Positions 53,631 through 62,899 of a DNA stretch of 64,000 nt are shown here, in pieces. The notes beneath the pieces were generated by a model. It saw nothing but the letters and a program-made list of their open reading frames with translations. It was not told the origin of the DNA and searched no databases. The stretch comes from Sphingobacterium sp. HMA12 (lineage in GTDB: Bacteria; Bacteroidota; Bacteroidia; Sphingobacteriales; Sphingobacteriaceae). The translations under genes and the position numbers were made by a program. The DNA lies in the NCBI RefSeq assembly GCF_002933815.1, contig NZ_BEYR01000001.1, positions 2,907,765-2,971,764 on the forward strand, read 5' to 3'. Numbering within the stretch: the first letter of the stretch is position 1; each line of letters starts with the position of its first letter.

Positions 53631-53877
53631 TCTCGATCCTCCCAAAGCAGAGCCAACGTAAAACCTTGGTCAATGTGATTCAGTGCTGTCCGACCGACAA
53701 GCTGAACAGGACGCTTATAGGCTTTATTATAGTGTTATTAGTATAGCTTTTTTATTACCTCCTTTTACGTAAAATATATCTATATTGGCTCCGAGTTTTT
53801 TCATGCCAAATAGATAAATTCTATTGGGCAAACTCCTAGACACACAATCTATTAAGAAATCACAAAAAAGAACTTGC
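53631..53877. other. Spacer between glycolipid-binding gene and GH20
   Basis: 247 bp with no gene. An in-frame TTG at 53824 would extend GH20 but is rejected in favour of ATG 53878. Confidence 0.4.
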
Positions 53878-56166
53878 ATGTTTAAAGCTATTTCACTGAT
53901 CCTTTTATTATTTGTATGCTATTGGCCTCGAACCAATTTTGCGCAAGAAAAAAATCATATCCCTCAGCTGATCCCTTTTCCCGAACAACTGGAAACATCC
54001 GCAGGGGTCTTTCAAATAGCGAAGGGAGAACTCTCCTATACGATTGATTCCGGCTTCTCCCCAAACTCTTTAGATCATTGGATAAGGCAATCGCTGTTTG
54101 GAAACATCCCGAAAAAAAAGACAGTACGTGCTAATGCAATCCTAAGATTGATTAAAAAAAGTAAGATTTCCAAGGAAGGTTATGAACTTACAATTAATAA
54201 AAGAGGAATCGAAATTTCTAGTTCTACCGATCAAGGGCTTTTTTACGGATTACAGACAATACAACAGCTCTACCTACTCGCTAAGCAAAACGATCCTATC
54301 GTTTTACCCTATGTATCAATTAAAGATCAACCAGCATTTCAATGGCGGGGTGTGGAATTAGATGTGGCCCGGCACTTCTTCTCAAAAGATTATCTATACA
54401 AATTTATTGATCTCCTGTCATCCTACAAATTCAACAAGCTTCACCTGCATCTTACAGATGATCAAGGTTGGCGTATCGAGATAAAAAAATACCCAAAGCT
54501 AACATCACAGGGCGCGTGGAGAACATATAACAACCAAGATTCGGCATGTTTTGTCAAAGCGAAAGAGAATCCGGATTTCAATCTACCTCAGGAATTCAAA
54601 CGCGTCAATAATGGACGTGAAGAATATGGCGGTTTTTATACGCAACGGGATATCAAAGATATTGTTGCCTACGCCGCAAGCAGACACATCGAAATTATTC
54701 CGGAGATAGACATGCCCGGACATATGATGATCGCGACCCAAGCCTACCCCGAATTATTGTTGGACAGTCAATCGGCGGGATGGGGAAAACAATTCTCTGT
54801 ACCGATCAGTCCCTGGAAAGAAAGCAGTTATACATTTATTGAAAATGTACTTAGTGAAGTTATTGCGCTTTTTCCATCCCCTTATATTCATATTGGCGCT
54901 GATGAAGTAGAAAAAGATTCATGGTCAAACTCAGAAAGGGCCAAGGCATTTATGAAAGAACAAGACATCGCCAATCTACATGACCTACAGAGCTATTTCG
55001 TAAAACGTGTTAATAATTTTATACGTTCGAAAAATAAACGTAGTATAGGTTGGGATGAAATACTTGATGGTAGCTCCGATACATCAATGACGGTCATGTA
55101 TTGGCGTGGGTGGGTTAAAAATGCACCTTCGGAGGCGGTTAATCGCGGTCATCGGGTAATCATGACACCGACAAATCCCCTATATTTTGACTACCTGCCT
55201 AATAGCAGCAGCTTGGATGCCGTCTATAACATGTCCGTAATCCCCTCAGACATCTTAAACGAAAAATCAGGTCTAATCCAAGGAGCACAAGCAAATATAT
55301 GGACGGAAATGATCCCATCGACAGCACGGTTAGAATTTATGATTCTGCCAAGGTTGAGCGCTCTAGCGGAACGAGTCTGGACTAACAAGTCGTTATATGA
55401 AAGCTATAGAACTAGATTAATCGCTCACTTTGGGCTTTGGAACAAGATGGGGCTACACTACCGTATGCCAGATTTAAAAGGCTTCGCCGATACTCAGGTG
55501 ATTGTTGATGGACAATCCATCTTGAAAATTGAAAATGAACTTCCGGAAAATGCTATCCATTACACGATTGACGGAAGCTTACCAACACAGAATAGTCCGA
55601 TATTAACTGATTCACTTATCGTCAAAAAAGAAGGAACCATACGTTTCGCAACAATATCTTCTTCGGGAGCAAAAAGTGAATTGTATCAAGTAAACTTAAA
55701 AAATGACTCCTGGAAACAGGGAATATCTGAAGGGATAAAGAATATAAGTCCAGGATTAACCGCAACTTTCTTTAAGGGTACTTTTGCAAACACAGTGTCA
55801 ATAACGGGTGATACAGTGCGGAAAGAAATTATCGAGAATATCCATTTGAGCGATACAATCAAAATGCCCGCCTTTGGCACAAAAATTTGTGGTTATTTAC
55901 ATGTAAAAGAAAAGGGAGTCTATAATTTTTATTTCACTTGTGATGACGGTGGCGTCTTGCGCATTCATAACCAGGTGGTCGTAGACAATGACGGACAACA
56001 TGCACCAATCATGAAAAGTGGACAGATAGCTCTCGAAGCAGGATATCATCCGATAACGGTTGACTTTTTAGAAGCCGGCGGAGGCTTTACACTAAAACTT
56101 CAATATAGTGTTAACGGTTCTAAAGTCACAGACATACCCAATGATTGCTTCTTTCATAAAAATTAG
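53878..56166 (+). CDS. GH20 beta-N-acetylhexosaminidase with C-terminal PA14-like domain
   Basis: 763 residues from ATG 53878, which opens a good signal peptide (LILLLFVCYWPRTNFAQ). Order: GH20b N-domain (about 30-150), catalytic barrel with RGVELDVARHFF, HLHLTDDQGWRIEI, EIDMPGHMMIA and the catalytic pair Asp342-Glu343 in HIGADEVEKDSW, then a chitobiase-type C-domain (TIDGSLPTQNSPI) and a PA14-like module at the end (YNFYFTCDDGGVLRIHNQVVVDN). Removes terminal GlcNAc/GalNAc from glycans in the periplasm or at the surface. Confidence 0.93.
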   Translation: MFKAISLILLLFVCYWPRTNFAQEKNHIPQLIPFPEQLETSAGVFQIAKGELSYTIDSGFSPNSLDHWIRQSLFGNIPKKKTVRANAILRLIKKSKISKEGYELTINKRGIEISSSTDQGLFYGLQTIQQLYLLAKQNDPIVLPYVSIKDQPAFQWRGVELDVARHFFSKDYLYKFIDLLSSYKFNKLHLHLTDDQGWRIEIKKYPKLTSQGAWRTYNNQDSACFVKAKENPDFNLPQEFKRVNNGREEYGGFYTQRDIKDIVAYAASRHIEIIPEIDMPGHMMIATQAYPELLLDSQSAGWGKQFSVPISPWKESSYTFIENVLSEVIALFPSPYIHIGADEVEKDSWSNSERAKAFMKEQDIANLHDLQSYFVKRVNNFIRSKNKRSIGWDEILDGSSDTSMTVMYWRGWVKNAPSEAVNRGHRVIMTPTNPLYFDYLPNSSSLDAVYNMSVIPSDILNEKSGLIQGAQANIWTEMIPSTARLEFMILPRLSALAERVWTNKSLYESYRTRLIAHFGLWNKMGLHYRMPDLKGFADTQVIVDGQSILKIENELPENAIHYTIDGSLPTQNSPILTDSLIVKKEGTIRFATISSSGAKSELYQVNLKNDSWKQGISEGIKNISPGLTATFFKGTFANTVSITGDTVRKEIIENIHLSDTIKMPAFGTKICGYLHVKEKGVYNFYFTCDDGGVLRIHNQVVVDNDGQHAPIMKSGQIALEAGYHPITVDFLEAGGGFTLKLQYSVNGSKVTDIPNDCFFHKN

Positions 56167-56171
56167 GTAAG

Positions 56172-56197
56172 GCCGCCCGCAATAGGGCGGCTTTTTT
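56172..56197 (+). terminator. Intrinsic terminator of GH20
   Basis: GCCGCCC (56172-56178), 6-nt loop, GGGCGGC (56185-56191), six T. Strong, 5 nt after the stop codon. Confidence 0.9.
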
Positions 56198-56661
56198 GTT
56201 ACGTCTTTTTAAGACCTATTTTTTTCTTATCATCCAGCCCATATATAGCTTATTAACGCTTCAATAAGCCCAACGCTTGTATCTCTCTCAAGTTTCTGGG
56301 GTTGCTGAATCACTTCTGGCAAAGGTCTATACCTGATACATCCCATTTTTTGTTCAGCTACAAGCATCTGCATCTCATTACCAGGGCCCCCAGCGAACAA
56401 CCAATATTTCACTCGGGAATCCCCAAACCTCCAATGCCTAATGACTGCATTCATCGGAAATGCATTTCCCAACAAAAATCATTATGATTGAAAAAAACAT
56501 CGTCTTCCATCGAGCACCATATATAGAATCAAAACTTTTACTATCTTTATTATACTTAGCCAGAGTTACGATAACGACAAATATTGAGCGATCTGTTCTG
56601 ATCAGATGCAACTGACACAATTTTGTTAAGGTCATACTCGAAAATATATTAACAATACAAA
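56198..56661. other. Intergenic region, 464 bp
   Basis: Two short overlapping frames (minus strand 56230-56475 and plus strand 56302-56487) cover each other; neither has a recognisable domain, so no gene is called. The rest is AT-rich. Confidence 0.35.
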
Positions 56662-57219
56662 ATGAGCTTTTTAAACTTCTTAAAAGGACAGGATAGATTA
56701 AGACAGATTGACGTCAGTGAAGACCAAGATTTTGTTGATCTACAATTAACCATAACAAAGAACTGGAACGATGAAAATCTAAATCATATTATTCAGGCAA
56801 AGGGTCTTTGGGGAAAAGAGACCGTTGGCATCGAAGTCTTATTTCGACGTGATATGAAATTAGGAATTGTAAATACAGAAGTTGACAAAAAAAGATTTTA
56901 TCAAGAAGGGATTCGTTTTTATTCTATGGGGGAATTAAGTGATAATTTTATGAAGGCTTTGAGTGCATTGTTTAAAACCGAAGGCAGCTCTTTCAAAATG
57001 ATTGAGACCGTCGGCGCTACGGCATTTGTGCTCAGTGGCCAACCGGAGTATTTTGACGAAGAGTATATAAAGACCAAAATTTTCTTGGACGACACCAACA
57101 AAAAAGAGAATTATGCAGAATGGTATGTGAATATTGACCTAAAAAATAGAATTCTTGAGTTAAGGGAAAAAGATCAGGAATACCGAAAAAATATCATTAA
57201 CATCTTGACGAGCATTTAG
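56662..57219 (+). CDS. Hypothetical cytoplasmic protein, 185 aa
   Basis: Starts MSFLNFLKGQDRLRQI; no signal or membrane helix. Mixed alpha/beta with LQLTITKNWNDENLNHI and a charged C-terminus. The overall look (short, acidic, single gene) resembles immunity or accessory proteins, but I recognise no family. Confidence 0.6.
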   Translation: MSFLNFLKGQDRLRQIDVSEDQDFVDLQLTITKNWNDENLNHIIQAKGLWGKETVGIEVLFRRDMKLGIVNTEVDKKRFYQEGIRFYSMGELSDNFMKALSALFKTEGSSFKMIETVGATAFVLSGQPEYFDEEYIKTKIFLDDTNKKENYAEWYVNIDLKNRILELREKDQEYRKNIINILTSI

Positions 57220-57511
57220 TTTTTAATACCGCTACAACTTACACGAACTAATTTCCCCAGCCCCCTTTTAATCCTGTTCAACGACTTTGATCCCTTTTTA
57301 TGAATCCGGCGAATTCAATTTATTTACAAAAAACAGCGATCGTTAAAATTACAACAGGGAAAAGTCGACATTCATATAGATGGTATATTTTATGAAAGAT
57401 GGAAAAGCAAATTAGAATGGCAATTTATATCTGCCTACAAATTAGCTTATATTAACAAAAAGGGTATTTTTTACCCTAAAAAAAACAAGTATTTACCCCC
57501 TACCTTCCGTA
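57220..57511. other. Spacer before the response regulator
   Basis: 292 bp. A start-less open frame runs about 57310-57530 (IDGIFYERWKSKLEW) and is not called. GGGTATTTTTTACCC is a short palindrome near 57461. Confidence 0.3.
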
Positions 57512-57542
57512 TTTGTTTTTATCTATTTTAGCCCTACCTTTT
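57512..57542 (+). promoter_or_regulatory. Promoter of the response regulator gene
   Basis: TTTG (57512-57515), 19-nt spacer, TACCTTTT (57535-57542), one base off TAnnTTTG. The ATG is 13 nt further on, so the leader is very short. Confidence 0.55.
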
Positions 57543-57555
57543 AAAAAGCTACTAT

Positions 57556-57924
57556 ATGTCCAATAAAACAATACTCATGCTCGATGATGACAAGCATGTT
57601 CTTGAAGTATGTACGATCATTCTCGAAACCATCGGTTATCGTATCGAAGTATCCGAGACTTCCCATGATATCATTGAAAAAGTTGAAGAAGTACAGCCTG
57701 ATTTGATTCTAATGGATAACTGGATTCCTAAAATTGGTGGGGTTCAAGCCACACGCCTGCTTAAATCTCATCCCTCCTTCCGGGATATTCCAGTAATATA
57801 TCTTTCCGCAAATACTGATATACAACAGTTAGCCAAACAAGCAGGAGCTGACAATTACTTAGCAAAGCCGTTTGATCTTGAAGATCTAGAAAATATGGTT
57901 GCAGACTTATTATGTTGTTCTTAG
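57556..57924 (+). CDS. Stand-alone response-regulator receiver protein
   Basis: 122 residues, a single CheY-like domain and nothing else. Acidic pocket Asp10-Asp12, phospho-acceptor Asp54 (ILMDNWIP), Ser/Thr switch near SANTD (Ser84), and Lys104 (LAKPFD). No output domain, so it must act through a partner. The nearest sensor kinase in this window is 51 kb away; no link is shown. Confidence 0.93.
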   Translation: MSNKTILMLDDDKHVLEVCTIILETIGYRIEVSETSHDIIEKVEEVQPDLILMDNWIPKIGGVQATRLLKSHPSFRDIPVIYLSANTDIQQLAKQAGADNYLAKPFDLEDLENMVADLLCCS

Positions 57925-58059
57925 GAATCAATTACGGATAATATTCACGCATAGCATAAAGCAACATAATGAATTTGTCGAAAAGATCACTTGCACAGCC
58001 TCTGTAAATTTTGTTATAAAAAGGGACATTTTCTGAGTTGTTCAAGATCCAAGAAATTT

Positions 58060-59898
58060 TTAACGACTTTCCAAACTCTCCATAAAAGCGATAATATCTT
58101 TTTTCTCACTTTCGGTGAGGTGAAGATTTTCATCGGACAGTGTTTGATTGGCTAATTCAATCCCCAGACCTGCACCGCCACCTGTATTATAGAACTCCAT
58201 TACTTCATCTAAATTACGATAAACACCATTATGCATGTACGGTGCGGTTTTTTTTATATTCCTAACAGAAGGAATTTTAAACGCATATTTATAGGAATCG
58301 ACACCAATAATATCAAAATATCCTAAATCAGCATCCAGAATAGAATCCTTAAGTGTACTAGGAACACCTAATACCTCGACCTCACTCTGAACATATTTGG
58401 GTGGGGTCACACCATTAAATAAAGGAACAAAGTGGCAGGTCGCACATTTTGCTTTCCCTGTAAATAGATTAAAGCCATGTAATTCCTGTTTTGATAGTGC
58501 GTCATCTTTTCCCCGCATATAATCGTCAAATCGGCTATTCAATTTCGTCAAACTACGAATATATGAGGCAAGCGCATTAGCGATATGATCGGGATTGATT
58601 GCACCTTTGTTTTTTGGAAATGCCCGATCAAACAGCATGCGGTAATGCTTATTCCCTAAAACATACTGACGAATTTGCCCCAGTTCCCCATCCATCTCTT
58701 GTTTGTTGACAATCACCTCTTTTATCTGATCTTCAAGCGTCAGTGCACGCATATCATAAAAATAATTCGATTGTAGGGCCGCATTCAGTAATGTTGGTGT
58801 ATTTCTCTTGAGTAATTGACCGGTACCGTGGATATCCTCCTGCTTAACCAATCCATCTGTAAATGCCATATTGGGATTATGACAGGAAGCACAGCTTCGT
58901 GTTCGCGTACCGGACAATTGCACGTCATAAAATAATTTTTCGCCCAATATCACTTTTTCATCGGTCAAATGAAATTCCGGTCCGGGAGAAAAGGCATTTG
59001 GATTAAATGCCTGCTCATCAAATAATGTATTAACTTCCTGACGCAACATCCTATTATACCTAATCTTATCTCCTACCAGTCTCTGCTCGATATCGGCGAT
59101 GCCTGTACTGATCTTATTTGCAAAATCCCTGATGAATACTGCCCGGTCAAAAGTATCGAAATCCTTATGAAGTCGAAGATAAGCTATCCCTTCTTTCAAG
59201 GCTCCAAACAGGATACTATTATCTCTTTTATCATCGTAGCGCATAAGAACTTCTTGCAAGCTCATTAATGATCTTGACGATTCCACCATGCTGTTCAAAG
59301 AAAGTGCATTATCAAATCCCGTAATTCCCAAAGAAATGATCCGAAATATCTCTAGCTTAGCAGCATCCAAAATACGCCAATCGTCAAGTGGATGATCTGC
59401 AAAGTACGAAATGAGGTAGTCGGTATTTAACACCAAATGGTCAATCTCACTTCTCAGCTTCTGTTGATTGACAGTTTCATAATTTGGAAAAATAAGTTCC
59501 TCTATCACTTGTAGTCCCATTGGATCTATACCACGAGCTAAGGCAGGGTCTAGCAAATCAGCATTTTCGACCTCATCTACCGGTGGACCATTCAACCTTC
59601 TTGTCAAATCGGCCGTAAAATACTCCGCAGCCCATTCGAAGTCCTTAAAAAGCAACCTAGCTTTCAGAAAGATCTGCCGTAGGCGAACAAGATCTACCCG
59701 CTCCTTGCGTGCCTCACAGGAAAGAGAATCGCTAATATATTGACGGAAAGAAAGCATCTGATTCAGAATTTTCTTCTGGACCTTTCGTTCCCGGGAATTA
59801 GGACGGGTCTGTTTCGAATACCGCGAATGGCTCGTACTAAATCCTAAGGTCAATACCACCGCTAACAATAACACGATAACTCCAACTTTCCTATACAT
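58060..59898 (-). CDS. Dihaem cytochrome-c peroxidase/MauG-type protein with imelysin-like N-terminal region
   Basis: 612 residues with signal sequence (VIVLLLAVVLTLG). The C-terminal half is the dihaem peroxidase domain with haem-binding CASCH (336-340) and CATCH (485-489). The N-terminal 270 residues are helical and resemble the imelysin-type domain; where imelysins have GxHxxE, this one has GLQVIEEL, so the histidine is replaced. The phosphoesterase gene lies 25 nt upstream in the same direction, so the two are probably co-transcribed. Periplasmic redox role inferred. Confidence 0.88.
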   Translation of the reverse strand: MYRKVGVIVLLLAVVLTLGFSTSHSRYSKQTRPNSRERKVQKKILNQMLSFRQYISDSLSCEARKERVDLVRLRQIFLKARLLFKDFEWAAEYFTADLTRRLNGPPVDEVENADLLDPALARGIDPMGLQVIEELIFPNYETVNQQKLRSEIDHLVLNTDYLISYFADHPLDDWRILDAAKLEIFRIISLGITGFDNALSLNSMVESSRSLMSLQEVLMRYDDKRDNSILFGALKEGIAYLRLHKDFDTFDRAVFIRDFANKISTGIADIEQRLVGDKIRYNRMLRQEVNTLFDEQAFNPNAFSPGPEFHLTDEKVILGEKLFYDVQLSGTRTRSCASCHNPNMAFTDGLVKQEDIHGTGQLLKRNTPTLLNAALQSNYFYDMRALTLEDQIKEVIVNKQEMDGELGQIRQYVLGNKHYRMLFDRAFPKNKGAINPDHIANALASYIRSLTKLNSRFDDYMRGKDDALSKQELHGFNLFTGKAKCATCHFVPLFNGVTPPKYVQSEVEVLGVPSTLKDSILDADLGYFDIIGVDSYKYAFKIPSVRNIKKTAPYMHNGVYRNLDEVMEFYNTGGGAGLGIELANQTLSDENLHLTESEKKDIIAFMESLESR

Positions 59899-59923
59899 CC
59901 CCTCTTGTCAATTATACGATCAT

Positions 59924-61270
59924 TTATTTGAACGCAAGTGCATTTTTAAATGGGTTCGCCTTTTTATCCCGTTCAGCGAGCGGTTCTATTCCCCACCGAT
60001 GTTCAATAAACGAAAGAATACTCACGGTCTCATATTGTGTATGGTCAACGAATCCTTTTTTTGCGAATGGCCCAATGACAATCGCCGGAATACGACTTCC
60101 CGGCCCCCAACGATCAACTACCGGAGGATTAACATGATCATAAAAACCACCAAATTCATCATATGTAAGAATGACTAATGCATCCTTTGCATTAGGCCCT
60201 TCCAACACTGCATTGATCAAATTTACCGCAAGCTGTTCTGAAGAATAAACAGCGGAGCTTCCGGGATGTTCGTCATTCCCTCCGCCCGGTTTTACAAAAG
60301 AGACACTCGGAAGTGTGCCCTCTTTAGCAGCTTTGATAAAATCATTCTGATCCTTCATATGCTTTCTTCCCTCAGTACCTTCCTCATAGTTGGCAAAGTA
60401 AAGAAAGGGTTCATGGTTATAGGCAAAATTGTTTTTGCGGCCTGCAACAGCATCATCCCATCCTTCGGAATACCAAGCCCAAGAGATATTCTTCTCTGTT
60501 AAACGGTCGCCTATTGTTACCATGGTTTGAGAAGGTAATAGTTTAGATGTATCTGATTTGGCCGGATAGGGCTGATTTCGTGAAAGGACATGATTAATGG
60601 CATATCCATCCGGTGTAACAATACCGTCTTTCACCATCTTACCCTGCGCATCCAGTTCCGCTATCAAAGATTTTGGCGCATTTGGCCAAGTAGGTATTGC
60701 AGCAGAAATCATATACACATGGTTGAGATAAGAGCCTCCAAAGACACTCTGGAAGAAATTGTCACATAAGGTATATTTTTGTGCAAAGGGAAATAGCGGC
60801 AGTTTCTCCGTATTATAATACCCCATTGCTAAACCTTTTGAATCATTATATAAGGCAAATTTATCCATCTTTCCGCCATTAATTTGCAATTGATTATGGT
60901 AGAAACGGTGTGTCACATCCGGTGTTGCCTTGTCAGCAGGAACAAATTGGTCTATATTGAAAAACGTATTGGGAAGGTTGGTCGGGAATGAATTGTTTCT
61001 TGGAATTTCTGGTAGATATTGATAAACTTTCCCACTTTCATCAACTTGTAAAAAATTACCTTTTTTTGCATTGGCAATACCATTTGCTCCTTTAAATTCG
61101 CCATATAGATTATCAAAACTATGATTTTCCATATAGACCACTACCACGTATTTAATCTGTTTGATTCCATCATCAAAGGAAGTTTCCTGCTTTGTCACAT
61201 TCTTGGTTATTCCACAACTGCTTATGCTTAATATCCCAAGAGACAAATAAAAAAATCGCTGTAATCGCAT
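59924..61270 (-). CDS. Phosphoesterase-family (PlcC/AcpA-type) lipoprotein
   Basis: 448 residues; lipobox SISSC with lipidation at Cys19. Motifs of the bacterial phospholipase C/acid phosphatase superfamily: [16 protein letters not shown] near residue 45, [21 protein letters not shown], and [15 protein letters not shown] towards the end. Hydrolyses phosphoesters outside the cytoplasm; whether phospholipid or phosphomonoester is unclear. First gene of the pair with the dihaem peroxidase. Confidence 0.9.
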   Translation of the reverse strand: MRLQRFFYLSLGILSISSCGITKNVTKQETSFDDGIKQIKYVVVVYMENHSFDNLYGEFKGANGIANAKKGNFLQVDESGKVYQYLPEIPRNNSFPTNLPNTFFNIDQFVPADKATPDVTHRFYHNQLQINGGKMDKFALYNDSKGLAMGYYNTEKLPLFPFAQKYTLCDNFFQSVFGGSYLNHVYMISAAIPTWPNAPKSLIAELDAQGKMVKDGIVTPDGYAINHVLSRNQPYPAKSDTSKLLPSQTMVTIGDRLTEKNISWAWYSEGWDDAVAGRKNNFAYNHEPFLYFANYEEGTEGRKHMKDQNDFIKAAKEGTLPSVSFVKPGGGNDEHPGSSAVYSSEQLAVNLINAVLEGPNAKDALVILTYDEFGGFYDHVNPPVVDRWGPGSRIPAIVIGPFAKKGFVDHTQYETVSILSFIEHRWGIEPLAERDKKANPFKNALAFK

Positions 61271-61508
61271 CCTGTCTTCTTTTAGAGGTTAGATCGTAAA
61301 TTCTCTAACAAACATACGATTTATATATTTTCCGAAAATACCAACAGCCAAAATCAGATCAAACGTATCAGGTTCTTTACAGACAGAAAATCCTACATCT
61401 ATATTCCAAAAAAGAATAAGGAATCCAAAAGCTAATTTTTCTTTGGTTCAAATGTCCTTCTCATCTAACCAAATTGCTACGCTATAATAAACTTTTAGAA
61501 TAAACAGG
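61271..61508. other. Spacer upstream of the phosphoesterase gene
   Basis: 238 bp, AT-rich; must contain the promoter of the phosphoesterase-peroxidase pair. No other feature seen. Confidence 0.4.
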
Positions 61509-61892
61509 CTATACAACCGATTCGCTGGCCTCACTTTTATGATAAAGTGTATTTCTATAGGTGATCCCCCATTTTGCGATTTCGTCGATAATAGGACCGA
61601 GTGTACGCCCACAATCAGTCAGTTCATACTCCACCGTCAATGGCTTAGTATTTAATACGGTTCTTCTAATAAGATGGTTCATTTCCAAATCCTGCAGCTC
61701 TTTAGATAACATTTTTGCGCCAATTCCATCAACCTCGCGCAATAATTCCATGAAACGCAGCTTCTCAAATAACATTAACGAACCTATTATGTGAAATTTC
61801 CATTTACCAGCCAAAATCTCCATGGTATCTTTTATGGCTAGTATCCTTGTTTTGCAGCCACTGGATGAACTTGATAACGCTTCTTTTTTCAT
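61509..61892 (-). CDS. HxlR-family transcriptional regulator
   Basis: 127 residues from the ATG at 61892; a longer frame up to 62036 includes 48 residues that read like leader sequence and is rejected. Winged HTH with the family's conserved Cys13 (SGCKTRILA), DTMEILAGKWKFHIIGSL, and VDGIGAKMLSKELQDLEMN. Many HxlR proteins are redox or aldehyde sensors through this cysteine. Divergent from the YceI gene and with an operator-like palindrome between them. Confidence 0.9.
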   Translation of the reverse strand: MKKEALSSSSSGCKTRILAIKDTMEILAGKWKFHIIGSLMLFEKLRFMELLREVDGIGAKMLSKELQDLEMNHLIRRTVLNTKPLTVEYELTDCGRTLGPIIDEIAKWGITYRNTLYHKSEASESVV

Positions 61893-61961
61893 TGATCTGA
61901 TCTCCTTATATATACAAAAATACAGAATTACAGTGTGACAGCATACTATCTTTTTGGAAAG

Positions 61962-61981
61962 TAGTTTCTTTAAGGAAACTA
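61962..61981. promoter_or_regulatory. Operator-like palindrome between HxlR and YceI genes
   Basis: 20-bp inverted repeat with arms TAGTTTC / GAAACTA and 9 of 10 base pairs matching. It sits 27 nt before the YceI -7 box, over the place of its -33 box, which is itself absent. A likely HxlR binding site (inference). Confidence 0.5.
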
Positions 61982-62007
61982 ATACCAAAAATAAACTATC
62001 TATACTA

Positions 62008-62015
62008 TACCTTTG
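62008..62015 (+). promoter_or_regulatory. -7 element of the YceI gene
   Basis: TACCTTTG fits TAnnTTTG exactly; ATG is at 62097. No TTTG is found at -33. Confidence 0.5.
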
Positions 62016-62096
62016 TATTGATAATTGAAATGGCATGATTGATGCCGGCTAGGTATAATAATGCAAACATCATAATAAAAATAAAACGATTAAAAA

Positions 62097-62780
62097 ATGA
62101 AAAAACAATTAATCTCGGGTTTAGCTCTTATTTTGTTATTCGCATCTTGTCAGAATACAGGTGGCGACAAAGCTAAGACAACATCAGCACAAGAAGTGAC
62201 TGAACAAAAAGGACAGACTTATACTGTAGACGCAGACAAAAGTACACTAAAATGGACAGGTTACCACAAAGGTGGCTTGAATCCAAGATATGGTGTTTTA
62301 AAAAGCGAAGGGACTCTTTCCGCTGAAAACGATGCGATAACAGGTGGTACTTTCACAATTGATGTCAATTCGATCGTAACGGATAGCGCTTCGGTGGATC
62401 CAACAACTGCCGGTGGTAAAAAGTCAACAGATTTGGATGCACATTTGAAAAGTGCTGATTTCTTTGATACAGCAAAATACCCAACAGCTAAATTTGAAAT
62501 CACTAAAGTTGCTCCATTTGATGCTGCTCAAGGAAAAAGTGTCGTTGCTGATGCGACAAATACGGTCAGCGGTAACTTGACAATCAAAGACAAAACAGTA
62601 AACGTAACATTTCCTGCAAAAATCACTTTCAACGGTAATGAAGTTACGTTCTATTCTAAATTTACGATTCAAAGACAAGATTGGGGACTTACCTATGGTA
62701 CTGAAGGTAATCCTCAAGATTGGATGATCGCACAAAATGTTGACATTGAACTTAATGTTACAGCGAATAATACAAAATAG
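62097..62780 (+). CDS. YceI-family lipoprotein
   Basis: 227 residues; lipobox FASC with lipidation at Cys18, then a short linker. YceI lipocalin-like beta-barrel: YTVDADKSTLKWTGYH, LKSADFFDTAKYPTAKFEITKV, and VSGNLTIKDKTVNVTFPAKI. These proteins bind long-chain isoprenoids or related lipids, and polyisoprenoid binding is known for TT1927b. Divergent from hxlR, so probably regulated by it. Confidence 0.92.
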   Translation: MKKQLISGLALILLFASCQNTGGDKAKTTSAQEVTEQKGQTYTVDADKSTLKWTGYHKGGLNPRYGVLKSEGTLSAENDAITGGTFTIDVNSIVTDSASVDPTTAGGKKSTDLDAHLKSADFFDTAKYPTAKFEITKVAPFDAAQGKSVVADATNTVSGNLTIKDKTVNVTFPAKITFNGNEVTFYSKFTIQRQDWGLTYGTEGNPQDWMIAQNVDIELNVTANNTK

Positions 62781-62820
62781 GTTTCTAATAGCTACGACAG
62801 CTTCCTAAGATCCTAAATAT

Positions 62821-62854
62821 AAACAAGTAGGCTCTTCACTGAGCTTGCTTGTTT
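62821..62854. terminator. Convergent terminator of YceI and the TPR regulator
   Basis: 14-bp stem AAACAAGTAGGCTC (62821-62834) with GAGCTTGCTTGTTT (62841-62854), two G-U pairs, 6-nt loop. Placed between two genes that face each other. Confidence 0.7.
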
Positions 62855-62899
62855 ATTGCCTTTGCGCAATAATTATTTTTTTTCTATTGTTTATAATAA

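Noticed and set aside
56230..56475. 81-codon minus-strand ORF and a 61-codon plus-strand ORF over it
   Set aside because: They overlap each other and neither has a domain, signal peptide or promoter that I can support.
57310..57530. About 70 codons open on the plus strand before the response regulator
   Set aside because: No usable start codon; contains the promoter of the next gene.
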